Assembly: GCA_902596185.1 (NCBI GenBank)
Contig: CACJSX010000003.1
Location: forward strand, 1 to 64,000
DNA: 64,000 bases
Reading direction: 5' to 3'
Origin: an uncultured Pelagibacteraceae bacterium
GTDB taxonomy: Bacteria > Pseudomonadota > Alphaproteobacteria > Pelagibacterales > Pelagibacteraceae
Under the pieces are notes generated by a model. That model worked only from the letters and a program-made list of their open reading frames with translations. It was not told the DNA's origin and searched no databases. Position numbers and translations under genes: made by a program. Shown piece after piece: positions 49,404 through 58,851 of this stretch; position 1 is the first letter of the stretch, and the number at the start of each line of letters is the position of its first letter.

Positions 49404-51743
49404 ATGTTAGGAACAAGTAAAGAAATTAAATATCCTGGTTTAAATGTTTTGCCACCTGGGGTTGAAAGACATATTGTCAATGGTGGGGGTCTAACTGGTT
49501 TTCAAATTTTTCCTGATGATGAAATAGAAATAATCAATAATGAAGGAAATCAAATATGTGAGATTATTTGTTTTGGAAAAGATGGAAATTCAGATCTTGG
49601 AATTTTAAATCTTAAATCAAACAGTGAAAAAAACTTTGTAAGAAATATTCTTAGTGGGAATGATGAAACAATTTTAGCAACCAACTATCAATTAAAAAAA
49701 AGAAATTTAAAAATTTCTAATTCAAAATCATCAATTATATTTGATCTAGACACAGAACCTGGTGAAAAAATTAAATTAAAATCAAAAGATAAATGTTACG
49801 TAATATTTTCAGCACCTGGCGAAGATATGGATGTTACAAAACAAAATCCACCAACTGATTTAACTATATTTGTTAAAAGAGCTAAAATTGTTAATGATAA
49901 GGAATTAAATGTAATTCCTGATCCTGTTTTCGAACCTGTTTATGAAGAAAATATAAATAAAGAAAGTTGTATATCTTATGAGGTTAAAGAAGGAGATTAT
50001 ATTCAAGTGATAAGTCCAACTGGCAGGCAATGTTCTGACTTTGTGGCATTCGATACAAGAAAATTAGAAAAAGGAATTGAAAAAGGTTTAGACTGGCAAA
50101 CCACGAGAACATTCATGGGTAATACTTTCCCAGGACCAGGTTTGTTCTCTAAATTTTATGATACAGATCATGAGCCACTTGTTGAAGTAATAAGAGATAC
50201 TGTTGGTAAACACGATACTTTTAATCTTGCATGTACTTCAAAGTATTATGAGGACTCGGGATATTTTGGTCATCCAAACTGTTCGGATAATTTAACTGAA
50301 AGTATGTCGAAATATGGTGTTCAGAAACAGAAAGGTTGGCATGCAATTAATTTATTTTTTAACACCTCTGCTGGAGGATTGAATTCTGTTATTTCTGATG
50401 AATCTTATTCAAGGCCTGGTGATTATGTAATGTTTAAGGCTTTAAAAGATTTAACAATAGGAACAACTGCATGTCCAAGTGATATAGATCCTTGTAATTC
50501 ATGGAATCCTACAAATATATTTGTTAGAACTTACGATAAAAATAAAGAATTTAGAAAGTCATTTGGTTTTAGAATGAAAACAGACTCTGAAAATAAACTT
50601 ACTAGAAATTCTGGCTTTTATGAAAGAACTTCAAAATTAACTAGAAACTTTGTTGATGCTAGAGGGTTTTGGCTTCCAAACGATTACACCAAACATGGTT
50701 TGGTTAATGAGTACAATGCTTGCAGAAATGATGCTGTATTAATTGATCTATCATCACTTAGAAAATTTGAAATAATTGGTCCTGATGCTGAAGAGTTAAT
50801 GAACTACACTCTTACAAGAAATATAAAAAAACTTTCTGTTGGGCAGGTTGTATATTCTGCAATGTGTTACGAAAATGGAATGATGTTCGATGATGGAACT
50901 CTTTTAAGATTAAGTGAAACAGGTTTTAGATGGATATGTGGAGATGAGTATGGTGGAGAATGGCTAAAAGAAATTGCAAAGAAAAAGAATTTTAATGCTA
51001 TTGTTAAAAATTCTACTGATCAAATTAGCAATGTATCTTTGCAAGGTCCAAAAAGTAGAGAAATTTTAAAAAGAATTATCTTTACTCCACCAACACAGCC
51101 TTCGATAGATGAGTTGGGCTGGTTCAGATTTACAATTTGTAGAATAGAAGAACTTCAAGGTATTCCATTAATTGTTTCTAGAACAGGTTACACCGGTGAA
51201 TTAGGTTATGAAATTTGGTGTCATCCAAAACATGCTCCTGATGTTTGGGATAAATTGATGGAAGCGGGTAAAGATGATAGATTAATACCAGCTGGATTTG
51301 CTGCATTAGACAAACTAAGAATCGAGGCAGGTTTAATTTTATTTGGCGCTGAATTTGATGGAGAACAAGATCCTTTTGAAGCTGGGATTGGTTTTGCTGT
51401 TCCATTGAAAACCAAAGAAGAAGATTTTATTGGTAAAGAGGAATTAATTAAAAGAAAAGCTAACCCTCAAAAGAAATTGGTAGGACTAGAACTTAATGGA
51501 AAAGAAATAGCAGGCCATGGAGACTGTGTTCATATTGGAAGATCACAGGTTGGTATAGTTACCAGTGGATGCTTGTCCTCTACTTTAAATAAAAATATTG
51601 CTCTTTGCAGAATAGATGTTCAATACTCAGAAATCGGCACTGATGTTGAAATAGGTAAAATCGATGGTCATCAAAAAAGGATTGGTGCTAAAGTTGTTGG
51701 TTTTCCATTCTACGATCCAACTAAATCTAGAGTTAGAGCTTAA
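49404..51743 (+). CDS. tdm: Trimethylamine N-oxide demethylase (DUF1989 + GcvT fusion)
   Basis: 779 aa; DUF1989-type region (SPTGRQCSDFVAFD...SPG-type Cys/His residues) fused to GcvT domain (SRTGYTGELGYEIWCHP), architecture reported for Tdm. Confidence 0.82.
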   Translation: MLGTSKEIKYPGLNVLPPGVERHIVNGGGLTGFQIFPDDEIEIINNEGNQICEIICFGKDGNSDLGILNLKSNSEKNFVRNILSGNDETILATNYQLKKRNLKISNSKSSIIFDLDTEPGEKIKLKSKDKCYVIFSAPGEDMDVTKQNPPTDLTIFVKRAKIVNDKELNVIPDPVFEPVYEENINKESCISYEVKEGDYIQVISPTGRQCSDFVAFDTRKLEKGIEKGLDWQTTRTFMGNTFPGPGLFSKFYDTDHEPLVEVIRDTVGKHDTFNLACTSKYYEDSGYFGHPNCSDNLTESMSKYGVQKQKGWHAINLFFNTSAGGLNSVISDESYSRPGDYVMFKALKDLTIGTTACPSDIDPCNSWNPTNIFVRTYDKNKEFRKSFGFRMKTDSENKLTRNSGFYERTSKLTRNFVDARGFWLPNDYTKHGLVNEYNACRNDAVLIDLSSLRKFEIIGPDAEELMNYTLTRNIKKLSVGQVVYSAMCYENGMMFDDGTLLRLSETGFRWICGDEYGGEWLKEIAKKKNFNAIVKNSTDQISNVSLQGPKSREILKRIIFTPPTQPSIDELGWFRFTICRIEELQGIPLIVSRTGYTGELGYEIWCHPKHAPDVWDKLMEAGKDDRLIPAGFAALDKLRIEAGLILFGAEFDGEQDPFEAGIGFAVPLKTKEEDFIGKEELIKRKANPQKKLVGLELNGKEIAGHGDCVHIGRSQVGIVTSGCLSSTLNKNIALCRIDVQYSEIGTDVEIGKIDGHQKRIGAKVVGFPFYDPTKSRVRA

Positions 51744-51748
51744 GATAA

Positions 51749-52099
51749 ATGCCAAAAGAAAAAAAGACCTTATTAGATTTTTGGGAAGATCAAATGAGAC
51801 AATCCCATACTGCTAGTAACTATTTTTTTAGAAAATCTCCTTCTCACTATCATATGATGTTATTAGTGATGTCTGCATATAAAGAAAATAAAAAACTATC
51901 TGTAGAAGAACTTAAAACAAAATTATTTAAAACATCTAGACCTAAATCTGCATTAATTATTACTGAAGCTTGTGAAAAAGGATTCTTCCGTCTTGAAAAA
52001 ACATCAACAGACCAAAGGATAAAAAATATAATACCTAGCGATTCTTTTATTAAAGAATTTAATGAGTACCTGGATACCTTAAAAAATATAAGTTATTAG
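51749..52099 (+). CDS. Small helical, possibly winged-helix, protein
   Basis: 116 aa; LSVEELKTKLFKTSRPKSALIITEACEKGFFRLEKTSTDQRIKNIIPS resembles a MarR-like wHTH. Confidence 0.5.
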   Translation: MPKEKKTLLDFWEDQMRQSHTASNYFFRKSPSHYHMMLLVMSAYKENKKLSVEELKTKLFKTSRPKSALIITEACEKGFFRLEKTSTDQRIKNIIPSDSFIKEFNEYLDTLKNISY

Positions 52100-52200
52100 C
52101 GATAAATTTCACTCAAATTGAAATATCTAAATTATATATATAATTTTTAGTTCTATAAAAAATTATATTAATTACTATTTGCAAAAAATAATGTTTTCAC

Positions 52201-53529
52201 ATGACGACATTACCTTCGAAAGCAAAAGTAGTTATAATCGGTGGTGGAATTCATGGTCTAAGTACTGCTTGGAAACTTTCTGAAACTTACAAAAATCCTG
52301 GAGACATAATTGTATTAGAAAAAAAAGACACTGCAGCTGGAGCAAGTGGAATTGCTTGTGGTGTTGTAAGAAATAATTATTTCCAACCAGCAATGAGAGA
52401 ATTAATGGCTCACTCAGTTTCTGTGTGGGAAAGTGATCCTAAAGCATTTAAATACAATCCAGTTGGTTATTTACAAATATCACCTGAGGTAATGCATGAA
52501 GATGTTGCAACTATTTACGAACAACAAAAAGCTATTGGATACGAGTCAGTATTCATAGAAGGTGAAAAAGATTGTTCAAATTATATGAAGGGTATTTTTG
52601 ATGATTGGCAAGCACAGGGTATTACTTCTGTGCTTCATGAAAAAAAAGGTGGCTACGCATTTAACAAAGATTCAATTAAAGCACTAGAGAGTAAATCTAC
52701 ATCAAATGGTGTGCAAGTAATGAAAGGTGTAAAAGTAACAGGATTTAAAAAAGGTAGTAACAGTCAAGCTGTTACAGGAGTAGAAACAGACAAAGGTACA
52801 ATTGAGTGCGAACAGGTTGTTATCGGCGCAGGTCCTTGGGCAAGAGATTTTTGGAACATGTTGGAATTGCCTAAGACAGCAAATATCAAAGGTAAAGATG
52901 GTAAAATGCATGAAACTGATATGTGGACATACTGGATGTTACAAGAAGGTGTTATTGGTGTTGAACCAGATTTTTTGAAAACAAATGATGGAAAACAACC
53001 ACCTGTAGTTCATGTAGACTCGACTGCTCCGTTATATTCAGACAAAACTAAAAAATTATTAACAGATAAAATTTGGGGAATTTATTATAAACCTGATATT
53101 GAAGGATTAGGCGTTCAAGGTGGTACTTCACCTTACATAGTCAAAAAACATTTTGATCAAGTAAATGTTGATCCTTACGGAATTGAATCTCCCGAGTACC
53201 AAACAACTGATGCATTTAGTGAAATGTGGTGTTCAGCTTTAGCACATTGTCAAAAAAGATTTGAAGGTAAATCAGATTTATATAGAAAAGGACCATCAGG
53301 TGGACTTGGATGTATGACGCCAGACTCATTTCCAATCTTTGATAGATTTTTTGAAAACGTTTACATGATTGCAGATGCCAATCACGGTTACAAAATGATT
53401 GGTGTTGGTGAGCTTGTTGCAAAAGAAATTCTTGGTACTGAAAGTGATTTGTTAAAACCATTTAGATTCAACCGTTACGAGAAGGGAGAACTTCACCCTA
53501 CTTCGAACAGTCCGTTTCCTTGGAGCTAG
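52201..53529 (+). CDS. FAD-dependent oxidoreductase (DAO/SoxB-like), substrate unknown
   Basis: 442 aa; AKVVIIGGGIHGLSTAWKLSETYKNPGDIIVLEKKDTAAGASGIACGVVRNNYFQP. Confidence 0.88.
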   Translation: MTTLPSKAKVVIIGGGIHGLSTAWKLSETYKNPGDIIVLEKKDTAAGASGIACGVVRNNYFQPAMRELMAHSVSVWESDPKAFKYNPVGYLQISPEVMHEDVATIYEQQKAIGYESVFIEGEKDCSNYMKGIFDDWQAQGITSVLHEKKGGYAFNKDSIKALESKSTSNGVQVMKGVKVTGFKKGSNSQAVTGVETDKGTIECEQVVIGAGPWARDFWNMLELPKTANIKGKDGKMHETDMWTYWMLQEGVIGVEPDFLKTNDGKQPPVVHVDSTAPLYSDKTKKLLTDKIWGIYYKPDIEGLGVQGGTSPYIVKKHFDQVNVDPYGIESPEYQTTDAFSEMWCSALAHCQKRFEGKSDLYRKGPSGGLGCMTPDSFPIFDRFFENVYMIADANHGYKMIGVGELVAKEILGTESDLLKPFRFNRYEKGELHPTSNSPFPWS

Positions 53530-53598
53530 ACTCTTAGCCTAGACACAAATAAATTTTTCAGCTACGTTTGAATAAATTAAATTCATTGAGGGGTGAAA

Positions 53599-55068
53599 AT
53601 GACAGATCTAGAAAAACACGTAAACCAACCTGGACGTGCGAAATTAGTAAAAGACGTAAGAGCTAAAATTAAAGAGTTAGGAATAACTTATATTTATTTT
53701 CAATTCATATCAGTTACTGGGAGAGTTGTAGGTAAGGGAATCCCTGCCGACCATTGGGAAAGAACTGCGGAAAAAGGGTTTCAATTAGTTTACGGTTCTA
53801 CTGCAAACTTATTTTTAGATCGTCACAATAATTACATTGGATACGGACCAGAGGCTATGGAGCTTGTGGGAATTCCTGATCCTGAAACTTTCGTGCAATT
53901 ACCTTGGGATAAAAGAGTTGCAAGAGTATTTTGCACTTGTTTTAGAAATAGAGAAGAAAGAGAAAATCCAGGCGGTCATTTAACTTCAGACTGTCGAGGA
54001 AATTTAAGAATTTTCATGGATGAATTTAAAAAGAAACATGGATTAGAATTAAGAGTTGGTACAGAACCTGAAATGATGTGGTTAACTAAAAACGAAGATG
54101 GAACACCGTCAGGTAAAGGTTTTTCAAAACCTTTCTGCTACCACATTGATCAATTTGAGTCATTAAGACCAGTATTTATGCAAGTAATAGAATATGCAAA
54201 TGCTATGGGTCTAGATATGATTCAAGGTGACCATGAAGATGCGCCAGGTCAATTAGAATTAAACTGGACTTATGATAACGTTTTAAGAAATGCGGATAGA
54301 TTATCTACTTACAGACAAATTTGTGCTCAAGTTGCAAGAGAACATAATTTGATTGCTTGCTTTATGACAAAACCTTTTATGGGTGTTTCTGCAAGTGGTT
54401 GTCATACAAACATGTCTTTATGGAAAGGTGGAACGGTTAAAGTTAATAAACTTGGTCATAAATCTTTACCAGGTGTTGATGGGGTGTTTAGTTATGTTGA
54501 GGGTGGAACAAATACTTTCATGCCTGATACAAAGGATATGCAAATGCCAGGTAAAATTGGTTTACAATCTATTGCAGGTATCATGAAACACTTACCAGCG
54601 TTAACAGCTCTTGGATCATCAACAGTAAATTCTTACAGAAGATTATGGGATCAAGGATTTTGGGCTCCTGTTTACGCTGACTGGGGATATCAAAACAGAA
54701 CTTGTGGATTAAGAGTTTCTGCTCCAGGAAGATTTGAGTATAGATCAGTAGACTCTATGCACAATCCTTACTTATTAGGTGCTGCTTTATTAAAAGCTTG
54801 CGATGAAGGTATTAGTAAGAAAATGAAACCAGCGGCTCCAGAATCTAGAAATATTTATGAAGCTCAAAAAGCTGGTAAAGATGTTAAAAAACTTCCATTA
54901 AGTTTAGGTGAAGCTTTGGATAGACTGGCAGAGGATGAAGTAATCAAATCTGCAATGCCAGATGAAATGTATAAAGTTTTCCATTGGTATAAAAACGATG
55001 AGTGGGAAAGATTTCTTGGTGCAACAACACAATGGGATCTGGATACTTATCTTGATTGTCTACCGTAG
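53599..55068 (+). CDS. Glutamine synthetase-family protein (copy A)
   Basis: Track ORF begins at GTG 53593; preferred ATG 53599 after GAGGGG; GS core GTEPEMMWL, GDHEDAPGQLELNW, NRTCGLRVSAPGRFEYRSVDSMHNPYLLGAALL. Confidence 0.85.
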   Translation: MTDLEKHVNQPGRAKLVKDVRAKIKELGITYIYFQFISVTGRVVGKGIPADHWERTAEKGFQLVYGSTANLFLDRHNNYIGYGPEAMELVGIPDPETFVQLPWDKRVARVFCTCFRNREERENPGGHLTSDCRGNLRIFMDEFKKKHGLELRVGTEPEMMWLTKNEDGTPSGKGFSKPFCYHIDQFESLRPVFMQVIEYANAMGLDMIQGDHEDAPGQLELNWTYDNVLRNADRLSTYRQICAQVAREHNLIACFMTKPFMGVSASGCHTNMSLWKGGTVKVNKLGHKSLPGVDGVFSYVEGGTNTFMPDTKDMQMPGKIGLQSIAGIMKHLPALTALGSSTVNSYRRLWDQGFWAPVYADWGYQNRTCGLRVSAPGRFEYRSVDSMHNPYLLGAALLKACDEGISKKMKPAAPESRNIYEAQKAGKDVKKLPLSLGEALDRLAEDEVIKSAMPDEMYKVFHWYKNDEWERFLGATTQWDLDTYLDCLP

Positions 55069-55100
55069 GTCACAGAAATAGATAGAAAGGGTATTAATAT

Positions 55101-56045
55101 ATGTGTGGAATAGCAGGTTTAATTCATAGAGGAAAATCCTCAAATGTTGGAAGCGAACTACAAGGTATGCTTCAAGCATTAAAACATAGAGGAGAAGATT
55201 CAACAGGTTACGCTTTATATGGAGATACTGATGGTAAAAATTTCATTATGCGTTTTAAAGTTGGAGAAAACGTAGGTGAAGGAAGTTCTTCAGTAATGGA
55301 AGATGTTTCTGTTTATGATGAAAGAAAAAAAATTGTAGATCAAACTTTAGTAGAAATAGGTGCTAAAATAATTAAAGAGGAAAGAACACTACCCTACTCT
55401 TTAAGATATGAATTAGAGTATGACGCTAAAGATCTTCTTAATTTTTCACAAACTATTGAAGCCATACCTGGTGTTGAAATCCTTTCAATGGGTAAATCAT
55501 TAGAAGTTATTAAAGATCTAGGAAATGCCAAAGCAGTTTGTGATAGATACTCGTTAGATAAACTTGTAGGAACGCATGCTATAGGTCACGCAAGAATGGC
55601 TACAGAATCTGGTGTTGATATTAAATCAGCTCACCCATTTTGGGGATATCCTTTTAGTGATGTTTCGGTGGTTCACAACGGACAACTTACAAACTACTGG
55701 AACAATAGAAGAGTTTTAGAAAATAAAGGAATGAGATTTATGTCTGAGTGTGATTCAGAGCTTATAGCTGTTTATATAGCCCAAAAAATGAGAGAAGGTG
55801 CAACACTTGAAGAAGGAATGAAAGACTCTTTATTAGGACTTGATGGTGTATTTACTTATTTTGTTGCAACAAAAGACTCATTAGGTATGGCGAAAGATAC
55901 AATGGCTGCTAAACCATTAGTCCTCTATGAATCAGACGATTTAGTTGCAATGGGATCTGAAGAAATTGCAATTAGATCAGTATTACCACAAGAAATTGAT
56001 ACATATGATCCATTTGATGGGGAGGTTAAAGTATGGCAAATCTAA
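55101..56045 (+). CDS. Class II glutamine amidotransferase-like subunit (GlxB/MgsA-type), copy A
   Basis: 314 aa; N-terminal MCGIAGLIHRG, HRGEDSTGYA, GHARMATES, VHNGQLTNYW. Confidence 0.88.
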   Translation: MCGIAGLIHRGKSSNVGSELQGMLQALKHRGEDSTGYALYGDTDGKNFIMRFKVGENVGEGSSSVMEDVSVYDERKKIVDQTLVEIGAKIIKEERTLPYSLRYELEYDAKDLLNFSQTIEAIPGVEILSMGKSLEVIKDLGNAKAVCDRYSLDKLVGTHAIGHARMATESGVDIKSAHPFWGYPFSDVSVVHNGQLTNYWNNRRVLENKGMRFMSECDSELIAVYIAQKMREGATLEEGMKDSLLGLDGVFTYFVATKDSLGMAKDTMAAKPLVLYESDDLVAMGSEEIAIRSVLPQEIDTYDPFDGEVKVWQI

Positions 56046-56887
56046 AAACTGTTTCGAAAAAATCAAAAGCCCAATCAATGGGTATGCACACTGAGATATT
56101 AACAGGAAGAACTCAGCAAAAATTCTTTAATCCTGATGAGGCTGAAAACTTTTACTATTTTGGTACTTATGATGTTGATTTTAACAAAAGAACTGAACTA
56201 GATGTTATGGATATGACTGCACCTGAGGCAAACAAAGAAATAGATAACTTAATGAGTCAAGGTTATGGGACGATTGTAATAAAAAATCCTCAAGGAAAAC
56301 ATAGTCTGGGTGTTGGCATCTTAAATAAATTAAATTTAATTTTTGAGGGAAGTTTAGGTTACTTTGGTATGGGCTCTTGCGATGGTCCAATAGTAAGAAT
56401 TAATGGAAGAGTTGGATGGTCGTGTGCAGAAAATTTAATGGCTGGTAAAGTTGTTATCGAAAAGAATGCTGGATCTTGTTTTGGTGCAGCAATTAGAGGT
56501 GGAGATTTAATCTGCAAAGGTAGTGTTGGTGCTAGAACTGGTATTGATATGAAGGGTGGAACTATAATAATTGGTGGTGACGCTGGTGCCTTTACTGGTT
56601 TTATGATGCAAAGAGGTAGAATTATTATCCTTGGAGATGTAGGGATAAATTTAGGTGACTCAATGTACGATGGGACAATTTTCGTAGGTGGAGAAATTGG
56701 ATCTTATGGTAGTGATGCAGTTGACGCTGAATTAACTAAAAGTGATCAAGATTGGCTAAAGAGAAAATTAAAAGTAGCTGAGATTGGTGAAAATTTTGAA
56801 GTTAGTAAAATGAAAAAAATTGTAGCTGGTAAGAAACTTTGGAATTATGACAATTTAGAACCTACAGAGAAGAAGGGAGCAATATAA
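56033..56887 (+). CDS. GXGXG-domain glutamate synthase-like subunit (GlxC/MgsB-type), copy A
   Basis: 284 aa; repeated beta-helix GxxG motifs (GSCFGAAIRGGDLICKGSVGARTGIDMKGGTIIIGGDAGAFTGFM). Confidence 0.87.
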   Translation: MANLKTVSKKSKAQSMGMHTEILTGRTQQKFFNPDEAENFYYFGTYDVDFNKRTELDVMDMTAPEANKEIDNLMSQGYGTIVIKNPQGKHSLGVGILNKLNLIFEGSLGYFGMGSCDGPIVRINGRVGWSCAENLMAGKVVIEKNAGSCFGAAIRGGDLICKGSVGARTGIDMKGGTIIIGGDAGAFTGFMMQRGRIIILGDVGINLGDSMYDGTIFVGGEIGSYGSDAVDAELTKSDQDWLKRKLKVAEIGENFEVSKMKKIVAGKKLWNYDNLEPTEKKGAI

Positions 56888-58299
56888 TGCCTAAGAAAAA
56901 ATCTAAAAAAGTTAAAAAAAATGGAAAAGGTGTTGGTGGAAAAGCTGATGTTCACGCACATGAAGAAGGTAAAAGAAATAAAAGTTTATTAGGTCATAAC
57001 GCAATCTTCACTCCTGAAGTAATAGACGATATTCATATTAAATCTCAATTAGGAAGATACAGAATGCGAGGAATGGCATTGATGAAAAAAATTCCTACTT
57101 TTGATGATTTAGTTTTCTTACCTGGAACACTAACTAGATTTGTAATCGAAGGTTACAGAGAAAAATGTGAAACGAAAACTGTTATTGGACCAAGATGTGA
57201 AAATCCAATTGAATTAGATATTCCAGTTTATATTACAGGAATGAGTTTTGGGGCACTTTCATATGAAGCAAAAACTGCTTTAGCAAGAGGAGCAACTATG
57301 GCAGGTAGTGCTACATGTTCTGGTGAAGGTGGAATGATACCTGATGAAAGAAGATATTCTGAAAAATGGTACTACCAATGTATTCAATCAAGATATGGTT
57401 TTAATCCTCATCATGCACAATTAGCGGATGGTATTGAAGTGTTTATTGGACAAGGTCAAAAAGTTGGAATGGGCGGACACTTAATGGGTCAAAAAGTTAC
57501 TGATCAAGTAGCTGAGATGAGATCATTACCATCTGGTATTGACCAAAGATCTCCAGCAAGACACCCCGACTGGCTAGGACCAGATGATTTAGCATTAAAA
57601 GTAGAAGAGTTAAGACAATTGACTAAAAATAAAGTGCCAATTCAATTAAAGTTAGGTGCATCTAAAGTTTATGATGATGTGCGTATGGCTGCAAAATGTG
57701 ATCCTGACTCTATTTATCTAGATGGAATGGAAGGTTCTACTGGAGCTGGCCCGCATATTGCTGCTGCAAACACTGGTATTCCTGGTATTGCTGCAATTCG
57801 GGAAGCTAGAAGAGCAATTGATGATGTTGGTAAAACTGGAAAAGTAACTTTAATTTATGCTGGTGGTGTAAGAGACGGTGCTGACATGGCTAAGGCTTTA
57901 GCTCTTGGAGCTGATGCGATAGCTATTGGTACAGGTTCTATGATTGCATTAAATTGTAACAAAGACATCCCAGAAGCAAACTTTGAAAAAGAAATGGGTG
58001 TAAAAGCAGGTGAATGTTATCACTGCCACACTGGAAGATGTCCAGTTGGTGTTGCAACACAAGATCCTAAGCTTAGAGCTAGATTAAATCCTGATGATGC
58101 TGCACTAAGAGTTTACAATTATCTTCACTCAATGACTTTAGAAGCTCAGTTATTAGCAAGAGCTTGTGGTAAAACAAATATCCACTCATTAGAGCCTGAA
58201 GATTTGGCTGCATTAACATCTGAAGCTTCAGCTTTAGCAAAAGTTCCATTAGCTGGAACTAACTACACTGTTGGAGTTGATAACTATCATAAAATATAA
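56887..58299 (+). CDS. FMN-binding glutamate synthase-like subunit with Cys cluster (GlxD/MgsC-type), copy A
   Basis: 470 aa; GMSFGALSYEAKTALARGA, LKLGASKVYDDV, CYHCHTGRCPVGVATQDP. Confidence 0.9.
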   Translation: MPKKKSKKVKKNGKGVGGKADVHAHEEGKRNKSLLGHNAIFTPEVIDDIHIKSQLGRYRMRGMALMKKIPTFDDLVFLPGTLTRFVIEGYREKCETKTVIGPRCENPIELDIPVYITGMSFGALSYEAKTALARGATMAGSATCSGEGGMIPDERRYSEKWYYQCIQSRYGFNPHHAQLADGIEVFIGQGQKVGMGGHLMGQKVTDQVAEMRSLPSGIDQRSPARHPDWLGPDDLALKVEELRQLTKNKVPIQLKLGASKVYDDVRMAAKCDPDSIYLDGMEGSTGAGPHIAAANTGIPGIAAIREARRAIDDVGKTGKVTLIYAGGVRDGADMAKALALGADAIAIGTGSMIALNCNKDIPEANFEKEMGVKAGECYHCHTGRCPVGVATQDPKLRARLNPDDAALRVYNYLHSMTLEAQLLARACGKTNIHSLEPEDLAALTSEASALAKVPLAGTNYTVGVDNYHKI

Positions 58300-58310
58300 G
58301 GATAATAACT

Positions 58311-58727
58311 ATGGCAAAAAAAAAGGGTAAAAAGGTAGTTAAAGCAAAAGTAAAAGAGATCAAAGGTCAGTTAGGTAAAAAAGCAGAAACAGCTAGAGAA
58401 AAAATGATCGGTCAATCAATTGGTTACCGATATGATGTAAATCTTTTACCTGATTACAGCAAACTCACACCATTTCTAAAAAAATATATAGAGGCAATGG
58501 GATGGGATGATTTAAACTGGTTAGAAGATGTTCATATGGGATATGAAGAAGATAGACCGGCGGTATTTTGTAGAAATGCGAATGGTTGGGTTACTATCCC
58601 AAAAACAATTAAACTTCCAAATAATCAACAAGATAGAGATATGATTGCAAGAGAGCTTTTAGTAAAGTTTCAAATGTCTCCAAAGCACCCTCTTGTTGAT
58701 TTGAAAAAAGCTTATTTAAAATTTTAA
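58311..58727 (+). CDS. Uncharacterised protein in copy-A glutamate synthase-like operon
   Basis: 138 aa; basic N-terminus then RYDVNLLPDYSKLTPFLKKYIEAMGWDDLNWLEDVHMGYEEDRPAVFCRNANGWVTIPK. Confidence 0.75.
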   Translation: MAKKKGKKVVKAKVKEIKGQLGKKAETAREKMIGQSIGYRYDVNLLPDYSKLTPFLKKYIEAMGWDDLNWLEDVHMGYEEDRPAVFCRNANGWVTIPKTIKLPNNQQDRDMIARELLVKFQMSPKHPLVDLKKAYLKF

Positions 58728-58752
58728 GTTTTCAATTAATAGTTGATAATTT

Positions 58753-58784
58753 TTAAAAACCTAGTGTTCGCATCAGGTTTTTAA
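58753..58784 (+). terminator. Stem-loop ahead of Amt gene
   Basis: ttaaaaacct...aggtttttaa arms with 12-nt loop. Confidence 0.6.
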
Positions 58785-58851
58785 GTATTTTATATTTGTA
58801 TCGAATCATAAAATTTAATAGGGTTTCAAAAAACTAATATGGAGAGAGAAT

